DNA of 64,000 nucleotides from Liolophura sinensis. Taxonomy: Eukaryota; Mollusca; Polyplacophora; Chitonida; Chitonidae. A program made the translations under genes and the position numbers. Below are positions 23,133 to 36,112 of this stretch, one piece after another. The notes under the pieces are model-generated. The model made no database searches and was not told the origin of the DNA. It saw only the letters and a list, made by a program, of their open reading frames with translations. Location: NCBI RefSeq assembly GCF_032854445.1, contig NC_088296.1, positions 18,031,485-18,095,484 of the forward strand, given 5' to 3'. Position 1 is the stretch's first letter, and the number at the start of each line of letters is the position of its first letter.

Positions 23133-24533
23133 ATGGTCCTTCCAGTCAACGTCTTTCTCCTCTTGCAAGCTTTCGTCATCATTTCCGGTTACACAGTCAG
23201 TGTGGAACAGAAACGTAAGTATAATAACATTTTCAAAACGCTTTAATATATTAATATGGCTTAATTAGGATAAGCCACAATTCATAACACACACGATGTA
23301 TTATACGATGTATTATCACGAGTCATTTTCGTGATGAAGTTTACATTTAGGGAAGTTTGTCACTCACAAATAAATAAAGGTGCAACTGTACATCAAGTAA
23401 AAATATAAAATATCCTGCTTGTACGTTACAAAGGTTTTAGTCATTGTGTAGAGGGAGGATGGGTTCCTGGGACTTACACATAAAATGGTTTATAAAAGAA
23501 TGTTCTCAAAGACGAAAAGTTTCAAATCAAGCCTTTAAGAATTATAAATCTCTTCTCCAAGGACATACAGTATACATTTAGGTGTTTGTAAGTCTTTACT
23601 CTCTGGCTGGAAGACGTTTGCAACGAATATAATGTCTATAATCACATCCATGATGCTTTGTGGTTTTCAGGCATCACGTGCTGGACGTGTCCTAACAAGG
23701 GAAGTAACCTGGAGTGTAATGACTGGGCGCCCGACAGGTATTGTCCCCAGGGTATGTTAAATGTGGATTATACTTAGCATTCTAATGTCTAATCTGGAAG
23801 TGGAAGAAACAAACACTATCGCCCAACTCAAAATTCCGTTGTGTGAATACAGGCATCTTTTTCATCTCTAACATACACACTGACATGGCATATGTTGTAC
23901 AGGATCACACCAATGATTTTAATGCTTAGTTTAACACACCCCAGAACATAGTGCCCAAGTAATGTTGCCCGTGAATATTACTACACAGTTCTCTTTCTTC
24001 ATGCCCAGTACATAATTTGACAGTGGTATCTGTCTTTTGATTTCAGGCCAATCCGTGTGCCAGACAGTCCACACTTTCAGTGACGTCACCGGTCAGATCG
24101 CCAGCGTCCGCGTTGATAAACAGTGTGTGGTCCCTGAGAAATGTACGAGACACAATGTGGGCTGTAGAACGGACAAAACAACAAATACAAAGGTACGCAA
24201 CAGCCTTTCCTAAGGCAACCGGAAATTTTTTGTAGAGGTAAAACATTAGCGTAAAGTAATGAATAATGAAAACAACAAAAAGTGTGAAGAATTCACTGAT
24301 CGAATCAATGACATTTGTGATGTGTTATGGAACTGATGTATCTCTGTTGCTTCTGTTTTCAGACCTGTATATCGTGCTGTACCACATCATACTGTAACGA
24401 GGAAGTTGCCCATGACAACCACTCAGCAATCAGATTCTCCGTTACTCTCCTTGGATCTGCAGCTTGTAACAAACTTTCATACTGGCCTGTCTTCATCCTG
24501 GGTTACCTGGCGATGTTGATGGGGGATATCTGA
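23133..24533 (+). CDS. Ly6/uPAR three-finger protein, gene 1
   Basis: Four exons: 23133-23214, 23671-23751, 24047-24192 and 24363-24533, in phases 1-1-0 with GT-AG borders, encoding about 159 residues. Exon 1 is a signal peptide (MVLPVNVFLLLQAFVIISGY). The mature part has the LU pattern: ITCWTC, LEC, RYC, SVC, KQC, EKC, VGC, then CISCCTTSYCNE, the hallmark CC...CN end. A sequon (NHS) and a hydrophobic tail (YWPVFILGYLAMLMGDI) follow, preceded by small residues, which suggests a GPI-anchored surface protein. It has about 12 Cys in the domain, a little more than the usual 10. Residues after the sixth finger Cys (VVPEKCTRHN) differ from all other copies. Partner and function are unknown. Confidence 0.85.
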
Positions 24534-24695
24534 GGAAGCCAAATGCCGCTAGAATGGCTTGAGTTAGTGTTGATACGGTTTACAGCGTATGCCAACCATT
24601 CATTGTGAAATCTACAGACCTTATCAAACATTAACCAAATATGGTGCTGTCAGTATTGTGCTTTAAATATATATATTTCTGTCTTTATTGTGTCA

Positions 24696-24701
24696 AATAA
24701 A
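24696..24701 (+). terminator. Poly(A) signal, Ly6 gene 1
   Basis: AATAAA about 165 bp after the stop, in the block ttattgtgtcaaataaa that all copies share. Confidence 0.75.
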
Positions 24702-25090
24702 GCCTTATTTATGAGGTCATGTTTGTTGTGATCATTGACTTTCTGGATTAATCACAATACTCAGTATATTAAGACTGACCGACACTGACAACAAACCATC
24801 ATCTTGTCAACACCGACCAAAACGCTTGGTCCACTTTTATCTCCATTTACAACCCTTGTAATGTTCTTATGTGACAGATTCGCAAGTGAGGATACTCAGA
24901 CGGGCGACAATTTGTAAAACATAAGGAAACACTGCTAATTAGAGTTTGACTACGACCAACCAATCCATCCAATGAAAGAACGGGAATGTGGAACTTTCGT
25001 TATCGAATATAATTTTATTACATTCGTGTTACGTCTGATACCCAGAGGTATAAATTACGAATTTAAAATGATAGTCTTTTCCATTATCTA

Positions 25091-25430
25091 GACTCTTCAA
25101 CGTAATTAATAACGTCTCACACCGTTCGTTGAGACTGGATTCTGCGATTTACTTAGACAACGTCTTACTCTGTTCCTTGAGGCTATGCTCTTCAACTAAT
25201 TTAGACAACGTCTTACGCTGTTCCATGAGGCTGTGTTATTCGACCTCCTCAGATAATGTCTCACACTGTTCCTTGAGACCGGATCCATCGACTTACTCAG
25301 ACAACGTCTTTCGCTGCTCCTTAAGCCTGGATTATACGACTTTCTTAGATAATGTCTCACACTCTTTTTTGAGACCGAATTCATCGACTTACTCAGAAAT
25401 CAACCCACGCTGTTCCTTCAGCACGTCGAG
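25091..25430 (+). repeat. 48-bp tandem array after Ly6 gene 1 (about 6-7 monomers)
   Basis: Monomers run gtctcac..gttccttgag..ggattc.tcgactta.ctcagataa. Adjacent units differ at many sites, so the array is old. Because 48 is a multiple of 3 it keeps chance frames open on both strands. Confidence 0.9.
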
Positions 25431-28400
25431 CGTATTACAGATTAAGCGACAAATCTGAAAAATCACAAAGAACACTATCAATTCAGTGAAATTAAGCTCA
25501 ATTTCCTTCTCTTGATCGCTGGTCTACCACAAGTGCTGCTAGCATTCTCTACCAAGAAGGCCACTATTGTCACTATGCTTACCCATTGTTTGTTAGTGAT
25601 TATCGGTAATAAACAAGCATTCTCCCTGACGAGTGAGAGTGGGCATTAACTGCTCCTTTACATTACCGGAATTACTTTTAACCCTGAGGATTAAACCTCA
25701 GTATAATCTCAGGGATTATTTAAGGATTCCCAGAATTTTGCCACTGTTTGTTTCAATCGTTTAGATCTTTTCAATGTAATTGAGGGGAACATTTTTTTGC
25801 TTCCATGGGAGGGGCAGAAAACATTAGTGTCATCTCAAGTGGATATGGCATTCAATAACGGATATGGCAACAAAGCCGATTTGTAAGACACCATGAATCT
25901 CGTGCAGTTGAGCAGCATTTACTTCTCATAATCCTTTGTCCACCTCAAATACCTCTTGCATTCTACTAAACACAGAAGCCAGGACGTGAATGTCCCAGGC
26001 AAATCTTACAAAGGGATATAACGTATCTTCATGTTTCTGTAGACGCTTCATTACTTGGTATTTCTCTAGCACACAATATGACGTTGCCCTCCACATGGTC
26101 ATTCTTAGCTACTGACATTCTCGTGGAAAATGTCCCAAATATTCACCCCCAAAATGTAAAAAGGTAAAGCATTAGGGAAAATGGAGGAAAGTTTCATTCT
26201 GTTGAATATATAATAAAAGCAACTTTTCTGATTATCCTTTTTTTCAAACGGATGTTTATAGTTTTCCTTTCCCCAGATATGTTTAGATTTGTAATATCCA
26301 TAAGAAAAAAGAATTAAAAGCAAAAATAACAAATCCACACTATTGGTCTCAAACTGGGAAAGAGTTTTTTGTGTCCCGGCATCATTAAATACTTTAATTA
26401 AAACAACTGCTCATGAGTCAAACAGAATAATTTCGACACAATTGACAATTACACGTGTTTAGTCAATTAAAACACCCCCAACAGATCTCGCTTCTCTCCC
26501 TTTGTCCTCAGATAATTGAGCACGTTTAAAAAATAGATTTTGTGCTTTGTTACCTTTCCAGCTATCCAATTTACCAACTATAAAACTCGTGATATAAATT
26601 TTAATGATTTCATATACAATTTATCTACAATAAAAACAAGCCATAAATCTTAAGACTCTTTGAAGTGAATACTCGTTAGTTTGAGGACTATCTGTTTTGT
26701 CCACGACTGCTAAGGTAGATTGTGATTCTACTCACAGGGAGATATGATTTATTGAGGAACCCCAACAGAACTTGCTTCTCTCCCTTTGTCCTCAGATTAT
26801 CCTCAATGATTTCCTAAATAAACACCCTTGTCATTAGTCAGATCAAAAAGTAAAAGCCACTCTCAAAGTTTACCCTGTAAGTGACCAAAACCAGTTAAAT
26901 TCACATATACTACCCCGCTGATCAATTGTTCCTACCAAAGCTGGAATCCCTTCTCAGGGTGGCACCATTACATCACACCAGGATGCTTCTACCACACGGA
27001 GATGTTGTCCATTTCCAGGTTTTCTCTGAAGCTCATGAAAATCTCACCCGCCGTTAAACACCAGTGAGGGGTGGGGATTGTCAGCCTTAACACCTACCGC
27101 TAGAGGTCACCTGACTATATTTTACCTTGTGTATAAATATAGTGCTTAGTTTTCACTTGTAGGACACTGTCTTCGGCACTCTGGCTTCTGTGTACCACAA
27201 CTCGTTCTTTACCAGAGAAGTTAACTTAACTTGTTGCCCACTCCAAATTACTGTTAATCGTTACCTGATTAGTGCATTTTGATGTAGCTGACAGCTTCTT
27301 CTGTAGGAGGGATAGAAAGCATTAGTGCAGTATTAAGTGTGGACGGATTAAGCGACATATCTGACAAATCGTAGAGGGCAATATCAGGTCAGTGCAATTG
27401 GACTGTGATTGCTTCTCTTGATCGTTTGTCTATCAGAAGTGCTTCTTGGATTCTCTATCGAAAATAGACCGCATGGCATAAATGTCACCAAGAAAGCCTA
27501 AAAGGGGCAGGAATTTAGCATTGTACTGGTTTTAAATCTCGGAAAGCACATCTTGTGCTTAATTATCACACACAATATTGTGATAAGCTCTACTTATTCA
27601 TGCAAAAGTTTTTTTCCGTTAGGTGGCGATTTTATTTACTGACATATTTTAATCATTGCCACTTCCGCCACTATTCATTCCTAAAAGGCATTCTTAAAAA
27701 GCAACGGCAGATCACTACTACATGCTGGCAAAAATTTCTTTGTTTTTCGGTGTTATTAAATCTCCACGAATTAAATTTGATCCTGATATACAACGTCAAA
27801 TGAAAGCTAAAACTAATCACACTAATTTTAATGAATTTAAGTACACTTTGTCTTCAATACAAACAACGTTCTCACCCCACTTAAGAGTCTGGAGTAAATA
27901 CCCATTAGGATAAGGAGTAAATTTTGTGTCCTCAATACCTGGAGACAGACGTCTAACATCCCAGGTAGACTGTGACCTACTCGAACTAATTAACTGATTA
28001 AAGTCACTCTCAAAAATTACCCCTTGAGTGTCCTAAACCAGCTAGAAGACTGTGTACTTCATGCTGACTAGTTGTTCCTGTAAATGCTGGAATCCCTTCT
28101 CAAAGTGAAACCATTACGTCCCACCAGGCTGTTCTTACCACCCGGAGATTTCCGACACCTCTTCACAAGCTTTCTTACCCCCCCCCCCATCCCCCCCAAC
28201 TATAAAACTAGTGGAGAGTTGAGACTGTCAGGTTTAACGTCTACCGTTTTACATCACGTGATCAGGTATTTTCCTGGGGCTTAAAATGGCTTTAAAATAC
28301 CGCTTTTATATGGAACCAGGTTTGTTCCTGAAGTTTCGCTCAGATTTAGTAATTCAAGTTTCAGTTTATTTGAGCTGAGCACGTTTGCCCCTCGTCACAT

Positions 28401-30041
28401 ATACATGTATACATCTGGACAATTGGCGGACAGCAAAGGCTAATATCTGGACACTCTACAGGCAAACAAACAAAAAGGAAATCATAAGAGTGGAAATAAC
28501 TACTGTAAAACTTAGTCTTGCCTGGCGTAATTTGAAACTATCATAAACACAAGGAACTGTTTTACATGGAACATAAGAAGCTGAATAAGTCTGAACACAT
28601 TTGTTCTTTCCCATAATAACGCTTCACATAAAATTTGTAACATAACAAGTAATTTTGGCATAGAAGCAAAACAGTTTTTCCAGTTAATCTTCAAGCAATT
28701 GTATTTTAAAGCTGTTTTTCACACCCAGGGGAAAGGAAAACCAGAACACTTAGCTATCTTAAAACAAAACACTGATCATTGACTGCTCTCTTTACAGTTA
28801 ATACACATTAGTTTCTAATCCTGAGGATTAACCTCGAGATAATCTCTGGATCAGTGCCTAATTCTGGGAACTTATACTGATGTTATTCTTTACCCGATTA
28901 CTGCATTTTAATGTAGTTGACAGCGGTTTCCACGTTTTTTCTTTTGTGGGAGGGATAGAAAACATTAGTGCCATCTGAAGTGTGGACGGATTAAGCGACA
29001 AATCTGACAAAACAAAAGGGACAGTATCAATTCAGTGCAATTGATCTGTGATTGCTTCTCTTGATCGTTTGTCTATCAGAAGTGCTTCTTGCAATTTCTA
29101 TCGAAAATAGACTTTATGACATAAATGTCACCAAGAAAGCCTAAAAGAGGCAAGCATAATCCTTGTTTTAAATCTCGGAAATCCCACATCTAGCGCTTAG
29201 CTATCACTCACGATATTGCGCTGATCTATACTTAGTCATGCAAAAGTTTGTTTTTTTCAGTCAGCCACTTCCGCCACTGTTTATTCTTAAAAGGCTTTAA
29301 TACAAGAATGAATTTGAAGAAAGGAATGACAGATCATGGCCACAGGCTGGCGAAAACTTCTTTGTGTTTCGGTGTTATAAAATGTCCATTAATTAAATTA
29401 AAACAATCCTGATCAATTAAAGTCAAATGCAGACTAAAATATTTGTTTTTTAGAAAACTGGTCATAATAATTTAATGAACTTAAAAGCATTTTAGCTACA
29501 ATATAAACAACGTAACCATCAAATTGAAGAGTCTGAAGTAAATACCCATTAAGATAAGGACTATCTCTCTCTTGTGCTCTCGACAGCTTAGGACAGACCT
29601 ATACACCGCAAGAACATTGTGACATACTCAAAATAATAAGGCACCCCCACTCCCCCCCTCCCGAACCACCACCACCCCTACTTCCCCACACACACACAAA
29701 TCACCGCTCTCTCCCTTTGTCTTAAAATGATCTTTAATGATTTCAATATAAACAAAGTTTTTATGCTGAAATCAAAAGGTACAAGTCACTCTCAATGATT
29801 ACCCCATGAGTGTCCTAAACCAGCTAAATGACTGTGTACACCATGCTGACCAGTTGTTCTTTTTAACGCTGGAATCCCTTCTTAAAGTGACACCATTACG
29901 TCACTACAGGCTGCTCTTACCACCCGGAGAATTCCGCCACTTCCTAGATTTTATGGATTTTCACAAGCTTTCTTCAATCTTCCCCGCCTTTAACACCGGT
30001 GGAGAGCTAGGATTGTCAGGCTTAACACCTACCGTTTTACA
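25431..30041 (+). other. Intergenic region, Ly6 gene 1 to gene 2
   Basis: No gene is seen. It is built of recurring Ly6-cluster blocks: the older TATA module at 27132-27139 with aggtcacctga before it, a second module with a CACGTG E-box at about 28254 but no TATA, and the block gacggattaagcgacaaat at about 27340 and 28985. About 28275-28700 (aattggcggacagcaaagg) is not found in the other units. C-runs occur near 28176. Confidence 0.6.
27132..27139 (+). promoter_or_regulatory. Older TATA module upstream of Ly6 gene 2
   Basis: TATAAATA in a context (tataaatatagtgcttagtt) that parallels the working promoter, with similar leader-like sequence after it but no exon 1. Confidence 0.4.
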
Positions 30042-30074
30042 TCACGTGATCAAACATCACGTCAAATATAAATA
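30042..30074 (+). promoter_or_regulatory. Promoter of Ly6 gene 2
   Basis: E-box tcacgtga 30042-30049 and TATAAATA 30067-30074, 228 bp before the ATG. Confidence 0.7.
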
Positions 30075-30294
30075 TGTGCCTAGATCTCGTCAGACATTCG
30101 ACTTTCCACTTTCGACATAATATACACTGACTGGAGCACTCCGGCCTATGTCTGTATACCTTGTTTGGGTTATACCAGAATAACTAACTTGAACTGTTAC
30201 AAACTTACCGAGTTACCAGTGATTCACCGTTAGAAAACACATCGACATAAAAAGTCCGTTAACTGACGATCATCTGGTCTGTTCTTCCAAAGCC

Positions 30295-31696
30295 ATGGCT
30301 CTTCCAGTCAGCGTCTTTCCCCTGTTGCAAGCTTTCGTCATCATTTCCGGTTACACAGTCAGTGTGGAAGAGAAACGTAAGTTTTATAACCTTTTCAAAA
30401 CGCTTTGACGTATTACTGTGGAATTATCAGGTTAAGACACAATTCATAACACACACGATATGTTAGTAATCATTGTGAACACAGGCGAGTCATTTTCTTG
30501 ATGAAGTCTACACTGGAAGTTTGTCACTCACAAATAAATAAAGTTACAACTGTACATCAAGTAAAAATATAAAATCTCCTGCTTGTACGTTAGCAAACTT
30601 TTAGTCATCTTGTAGAGGGAGGATGGGTTCTTGGGACCTACACATAAAATGGTTTCCAAAACTATGTTCTCAAAGAAGAAAGTTTCAAATCGAATAAAGT
30701 CTTTAAAAATTATAAATCTCTTCTCCAAGGGCATACAGTATACATTTAGGTGTTTGTAAGACTTTACTCTCTGGCTGGAAGAAGTTTGCAACGAATATAA
30801 TGTCTATAATAACATCCATGATGCTTTGTGGTTTTCAGGCATCACGTGCTGGACGTGTCCTAACAAGGGAAGTAACCTGGAGTGTAATGACTGGGCGCCT
30901 GACAGGTATTGTCCCCAGGGTATGTTAAATATGGATTATCCATAGCATGCTAATGTCTAATCTGGAAGTGGAAGAAACAAACACTATTGCCCAACTCAAA
31001 ATTCCGTTGTGTAAATACAGACATCTTTTTCATCTCTAACATACACACTGAAATGGCATACAGGATCACACCACTGATTTCAATCCTCATTTTAACACAC
31101 CACAGAACATAGTGCCCAAGTCATGTTGCCCGTGAATATTACTACACAGTTCTCTTTCTCCATGCCCAGTACATAGTTTGACAGTGGTATCTGTCTTTTC
31201 ATTTCAGGCCAATCCGTGTGCCAGACGGTCCACACTTTCAGTGACGTCACCGGTCAGGTCGCCAGCGTCCGCGTGAATAAACAGTGTGTGGATCCTGAGA
31301 AATGTACGAGACATGATGTCGGCTGTAGGACGGACAAAACAACAAATACAAAGGTACGCAACAGCCTTTCCTTAAGCAACCGGCAATTTTTTTTGTAGAG
31401 GTAAAACATTAGCGTAAAGTAATGAATAATGAAAACAACTAAAAGTGTGAAGAATTCTCTGATCGAATCAATGACATTTGTGATGTGTTATGGAACTGAT
31501 GTATCTCTGTTGCTTCTGTTTTCAGACCTGTATATCTTGCTGTACCACATCATACTGTAACGAGGAAGTTGCCCATGACAACAACTCAGCAATCAGATTC
31601 TCCGTTACTCTCTTTGGATCTGCAGCTTGTAACAAACTTACATACTGGCCAGTCTTCATCCTGGGTTACCTGGCGATGTTGATGGTGGATATTTGA
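30295..31696 (+). CDS. Ly6/uPAR three-finger protein, gene 2
   Basis: Exons 30295-30376, 30839-30919, 31208-31353 and 31526-31696, phases 1-1-0, about 159 residues. It has the same LU domain and Cys set as gene 1, with distinct residues VNKQCVDPEKC and an NNS sequon after the CN motif; the tail is YWPVFILGYLAMLMVDI. The signal peptide has Pro in its hydrophobic run (SVFPLLQAF), where all other copies have Leu; this may weaken it. Exons 2-4 and all following DNA are nearly base-identical to gene 3, while exon 1 and intron 1 are clearly more diverged, so a recent exchange point lies at exon 2. Confidence 0.85.
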
Positions 31697-31860
31697 GGAA
31701 GCCAGGTGCCGCTAGAATGGCTTGAGTTGGTGTTGATACTGTCTACATCGTATGGCAACCATTCTTTTTGAGATCTGCAGAAGGTTATCAATCTTTTTAC
31801 CAAATATGGTGCTGTCAGTATTGTGCTTTAAATACATATATTTCTGTCTTTATTGTGTCA

Positions 31861-31866
31861 AATAAA
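31861..31866 (+). terminator. Poly(A) signal, Ly6 gene 2
   Basis: AATAAA 165 bp after the stop. Confidence 0.75.
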
Positions 31867-32256
31867 GCCTTATTTATGAGGTCATGTTTGTCGTGATTAT
31901 TGACTTTCTGGATTAATCACAATACTCAGTATATTAAGACTGACCGACACTGACAACAAACCATCATCTTGTCAACACCGACCATAAGGCATGGCTCGCT
32001 TTTATCTCCATTTACAACCGTTGTAATGCTCTTATGTGACAGATTCGCAAGTGAGGATACTCAGACGGGTGACATTTTGTAAAACATAAGGAAACACTCT
32101 GCTGATTAGAGTTTGACTACGACCAACCAATCCGTCCAATGAAAGAACGGGAATGTGGATTTTCGTTGTCAAATATAATTTTATTACATTCGTGTTACGT
32201 CTGATACAGAGAGGTATAAATTACGCATTTAAAATGATAGACTTTTCCCTTATCTA

Positions 32257-32502
32257 GACTCTTCGATGTAATAAAATAACGTCTCACACCGTTCGTTGAG
32301 ACTGCATTTTTCGATTTACTTAGACAACATCTTACGTTGTTCCTTGAGGCTATGTTCTTCGACTAACTTAGACAACGTCTTACGCTGTTCCTTGAGGCTG
32401 GATTCTTCGACTTCCCTAGATAATGTCTCACACTCTTTTTTGAGACCTAATTCATCCACTTACTCAGAAATCAACTCATGCTGTTCCTTCAGCACGTCGA
32501 GC
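32257..32502 (+). repeat. 48-bp tandem array after Ly6 gene 2 (about 5 monomers)
   Basis: Same monomer family and order as the array at 25091, about two monomers shorter, still non-homogenised. Confidence 0.9.
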
Positions 32503-35500
32503 GTATTACAGAAGCACAAGAGCTGCTAGCATTCACCACCAAGAAGGCCACTGTTGTTACTATACTTACCGATACTTTGTTGGTGCTTATCGGTAATAAA
32601 CAAGCATTCTCCAACACGAGTGAGATTGGGCATTAACTGCTCCTTTACATTACCGGAATTACTTATAATCCTGAGGATTAAACCTCAGTATAATCTCAGG
32701 GATTATTCAAGGATTCCCAGAATTTTGCCACTGTTTGTTTCACTCGTTTAGATCTTTTCAATGTAATTGAGGGTAACATTTTTTGCTTCCATGGGAGAGA
32801 CAGAAAACATTAGTGTCATCTCAAGTGGATATGGCATTCAATAACGGATATGGTAACGAAGCCGATTTGTAAGACACCATGAAATTAGTGCAATTGAGCA
32901 GCATTTACTTCTCATAAACCTTTGTCAACCACAAGTACGTCTTGTACTCCAGTAAACACAGAAGCCAGGATGTAAATATCATCAGCAAACATTATAAAGA
33001 GCAATTATTCATCTTACTGTTTCTGTAGATGCTTTATCACCTTGTGTTTCTCTAAAACACAATATGGCGTTGCCTTCTACATTGTCAAACTATCCTACTG
33101 AAATCCACGTTGGACAAACACCCACGCAAAAAATTTAAAAAGGTAAAACATTAGCGAAAAAGGGCAAATTTTTATTCTGTTAAATATATAATAAAAAAAA
33201 CTTTTCTAATTATAATTTTTCAGCCGGATGTTTATGGTTTTCTTTTCCCCAGATATTTTCAGATCTGTAATACCCGTAGGAAGAAAAGAAATTAAAACAA
33301 AAATAACAAATACACACAATTGTTTTCAGACTGGGAAAGAGTTCTTTCCGTTTCAACATACTTTAACACTTTATTTGAAAAGCTGTCAAAGAGTCAAACA
33401 GAAGCTGAAATTGTTTACAAACTTTTAGAAAACTCGTCATACTAAATTTTAATGATTTCAAATACAATTTATCTACAATAAAAACAAGCCATAAACCTTA
33501 AGACTCTTTGAAGTGAACGCTCGTTAGTTTGAGGACTATCTGTTTTGTCCACGACTGCTGAGGTAGATTGTGATTCTACTCACAGGGAAATATGATTTAT
33601 TGAGAAACCCCAACAGAACTTGCTTCTCTCCCTTTGTCCTCGGATTATCCTCAATGATTTCCCAAATAAACACCTTTGTCACTGGTAAAATCAAAAAGTA
33701 AAAGCCACTCTTAAAGGTTACACCGTAAGTGACCTAAACAAGGTAGATCCATATATACCACCACGTTGATCAATTATCCCTGTAAAAACTGGATTCCTTT
33801 CTCAGGGTGGCATCATGACGTCACACCAGGTTACCCCTATCACCCGGAGATATTGTCCATTTCCAGGTTTTCTCTGAAGCTCATGAAAATCTCACCCGCC
33901 ATTAAACAGCACTGAGGAGTGGGGATTGTCGCTTGACGTCAGGTGATCATGTGATCTTGTATATAAATATGGTGGTCAGTTTTGACTTGTAGGACACTGT
34001 CTTCGGCACTCTGGCTTCTCTGTACCATAACTCGTTATTTACCAGGGCAGTTAACTCAACTTGTTGCCCAGTCCAAATTACCGTTAATCGTTACCCAATT
34101 AGTGCATTTTAATGTAGCTGACAGAAGTTTACACATTTTTTTCTCTGATGGGAGAGATAGAAAACATTAGTACTATCTCAAACCAGGACGGATTAAGCGA
34201 CAAATCTGACAAAACATAAAGAACAATATTAATTCAGTGTAACTAAACCGTGATTGGTGCTCTTGACAGTTCGCCTATCAGAATTGATTCTTGCATTCTT
34301 TACCAGAAATAGACGCCATGGCATGAATGTCACCAAGAAAGCCTAAAAGGGGCAAGGATTTAGCATAATGCTGGTTTTAAATCTTCGAAATTCCACATCC
34401 AGAGCTTAGGTGTCACACACAATATCGCGCTGTGCTCCAATTACACATGCAAACGTTTTTTCCTTCAGGTAACGATTTTAATTACTCACATATTTTAAGC
34501 CTAGCCGTTTGCGGGGCTGTTTAATCTTGAAAGACTTTAAAAGAAAAAAAAATTGGAAAAGCAGGGGAAAGGAAAACCGGAACACTTAGCTATCTTAAAA
34601 CAAAACACTGATCATTGACTGCTCTCTTTACAGTTAATACACATTAGTTTCTAATCCTGAGGATTAACCTCGAGATAATCCCTGGAGCAGTGCCTAATTC
34701 TGGGAACTTATACTGATGTTATTCTTTACCCGATTACTGCATTTTAATGTAGCTTACAGCGGTTTCCACGTTTTTTCTTCTGTGGGAGGGATAGAAAATA
34801 TTAGTGCCATCTGAAGTGTGGACGGATTAAGCGACAAATCTGACAAAACTAAAAGGACAGTATCAATTCAAAGCAATTGAACTGTGATTGCTTCTCTTGA
34901 TAATTTGTCCGTCAGAAGTGCTTCTTGCAATTTCTATCGAAAATAGACTTTATGACATAAATGTCACCAAGAAAGCCTAAAAGAGGCAAGCATAATCCTT
35001 GTTTTAAATCTCGGAAATCCCACATCTAGCGCTTAGCCATCACACACGATATTGCGCTGATCTATACTTAGTCATGCAAAAGTTTGTTTTTTTCAGTCAG
35101 CCACTTCCGCCACTGTTTATTCTTAAAAGGCTTCAAAAGAAGAATGAAATTGAAGAAAGGAGTGACAGATCACGGCCACAGGATGGCGAAAACTTCTTTG
35201 TGTTTCGGTGTTATAAAATGTCCATTAATTAAATTAAAACAATCCTGATCAATAAAAGTCAAATGCAAACTAAAATATTTGTTTTTTAGAAAACTGGTCA
35301 TAATAATTTAATAAACTTAAGGGCATTTTATCTACAATATAAACAACATAACCATCAAATTGAAGAGTCTGAAGTAAATACCCATTAAGATAAGGACTAT
35401 CTCTCTCTTGTGCTCTCGACAGCTGAGGACAGACGTATACACCGCAAGTACATTTTGACATACTCGAAGTAATTAAGCCCCCCCCCCCTTCCCCCACCAC

Positions 35501-35859
35501 CACCACTTCCCTACACACACACAAATCACCGCTCTCTCCCTTTGTCTTAAGATTATCTTTAATGATTTCAATATAATCAACGTTTTTATGCTGAAATCAA
35601 AAGGTACAAGTCACTGTCAATGATTACCCCATGAGTGTCCTAAACTAGCTAAATGACTGTGTACACCATGCTGACCAGTTGTTCTTTTTTTACGCTGGAA
35701 TCCCTTCTTAAAGTGACACCATTACGTCACTACAGGCTGCTCTTACCACCCGGAGAATTCCGCCAGTTCTCAGACTTTTCACAAGCTTTCTTAACTCTTC
35801 CCCGCCTTTAACACCAGTGGAGAGCTAGGATTGTCAGGCTTAACACCTACCGTTTTACA
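32503..35859 (+). other. Intergenic region, Ly6 gene 2 to gene 3
   Basis: No gene. It holds the older TATA module at 33962, recurring blocks at about 34190 and 34830 and a C-run at 35468. It is virtually identical to 38342-41696. Confidence 0.6.
33962..33969 (+). promoter_or_regulatory. Older TATA module upstream of Ly6 gene 3
   Basis: TATAAATA, 1.92 kb before the working TATA box of gene 3, with gtgatcatgtgatc just before it. No exon follows. Confidence 0.4.
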
Positions 35860-35892
35860 TCACGTGATCAAACATTACGTCAAATATAAATA
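35860..35892 (+). promoter_or_regulatory. Promoter of Ly6 gene 3
   Basis: E-box tcacgtga 35860-35867 and TATAAATA 35885-35892, 228 bp before the ATG. Confidence 0.7.
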
Positions 35893-36112
35893 TGTGCCTA
35901 GTTCGCGTCAGACATTCGACTTTCCACTTTTGACATAATATACACTGCCTGGAGCACTCCGACCTATGTCTGTATACCTTGTCTGGGTTATTCCAGAATA
36001 ACTAACTTGAACTGTTACAAACTTACCGAGTTACCAGTGATTCACCGTTAGAAAACACATCAGCATAAAAAGTCTGTTAACAGACGATCATCTCGTCTGT
36101 TCTTCCAAAGCC

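Noticed and set aside
24327-24533. Stand-alone 68-residue protein at exon 4 of each Ly6 gene
   Set aside because: Its first residues come from the intron before the AG. The phase-matched four-exon model explains the conserved Cys pattern.
25129-25458. Open frames encoding a 16-residue repeat protein over the 48-bp arrays, on both strands (also 32296, 38135, 43582, 48698)
   Set aside because: A 48-bp period keeps any stop-free frame open, so these frames come free with the repeat. The later 145-bp unit is not a multiple of 3, which breaks such frames where the array is largest. There is no splice or start context.
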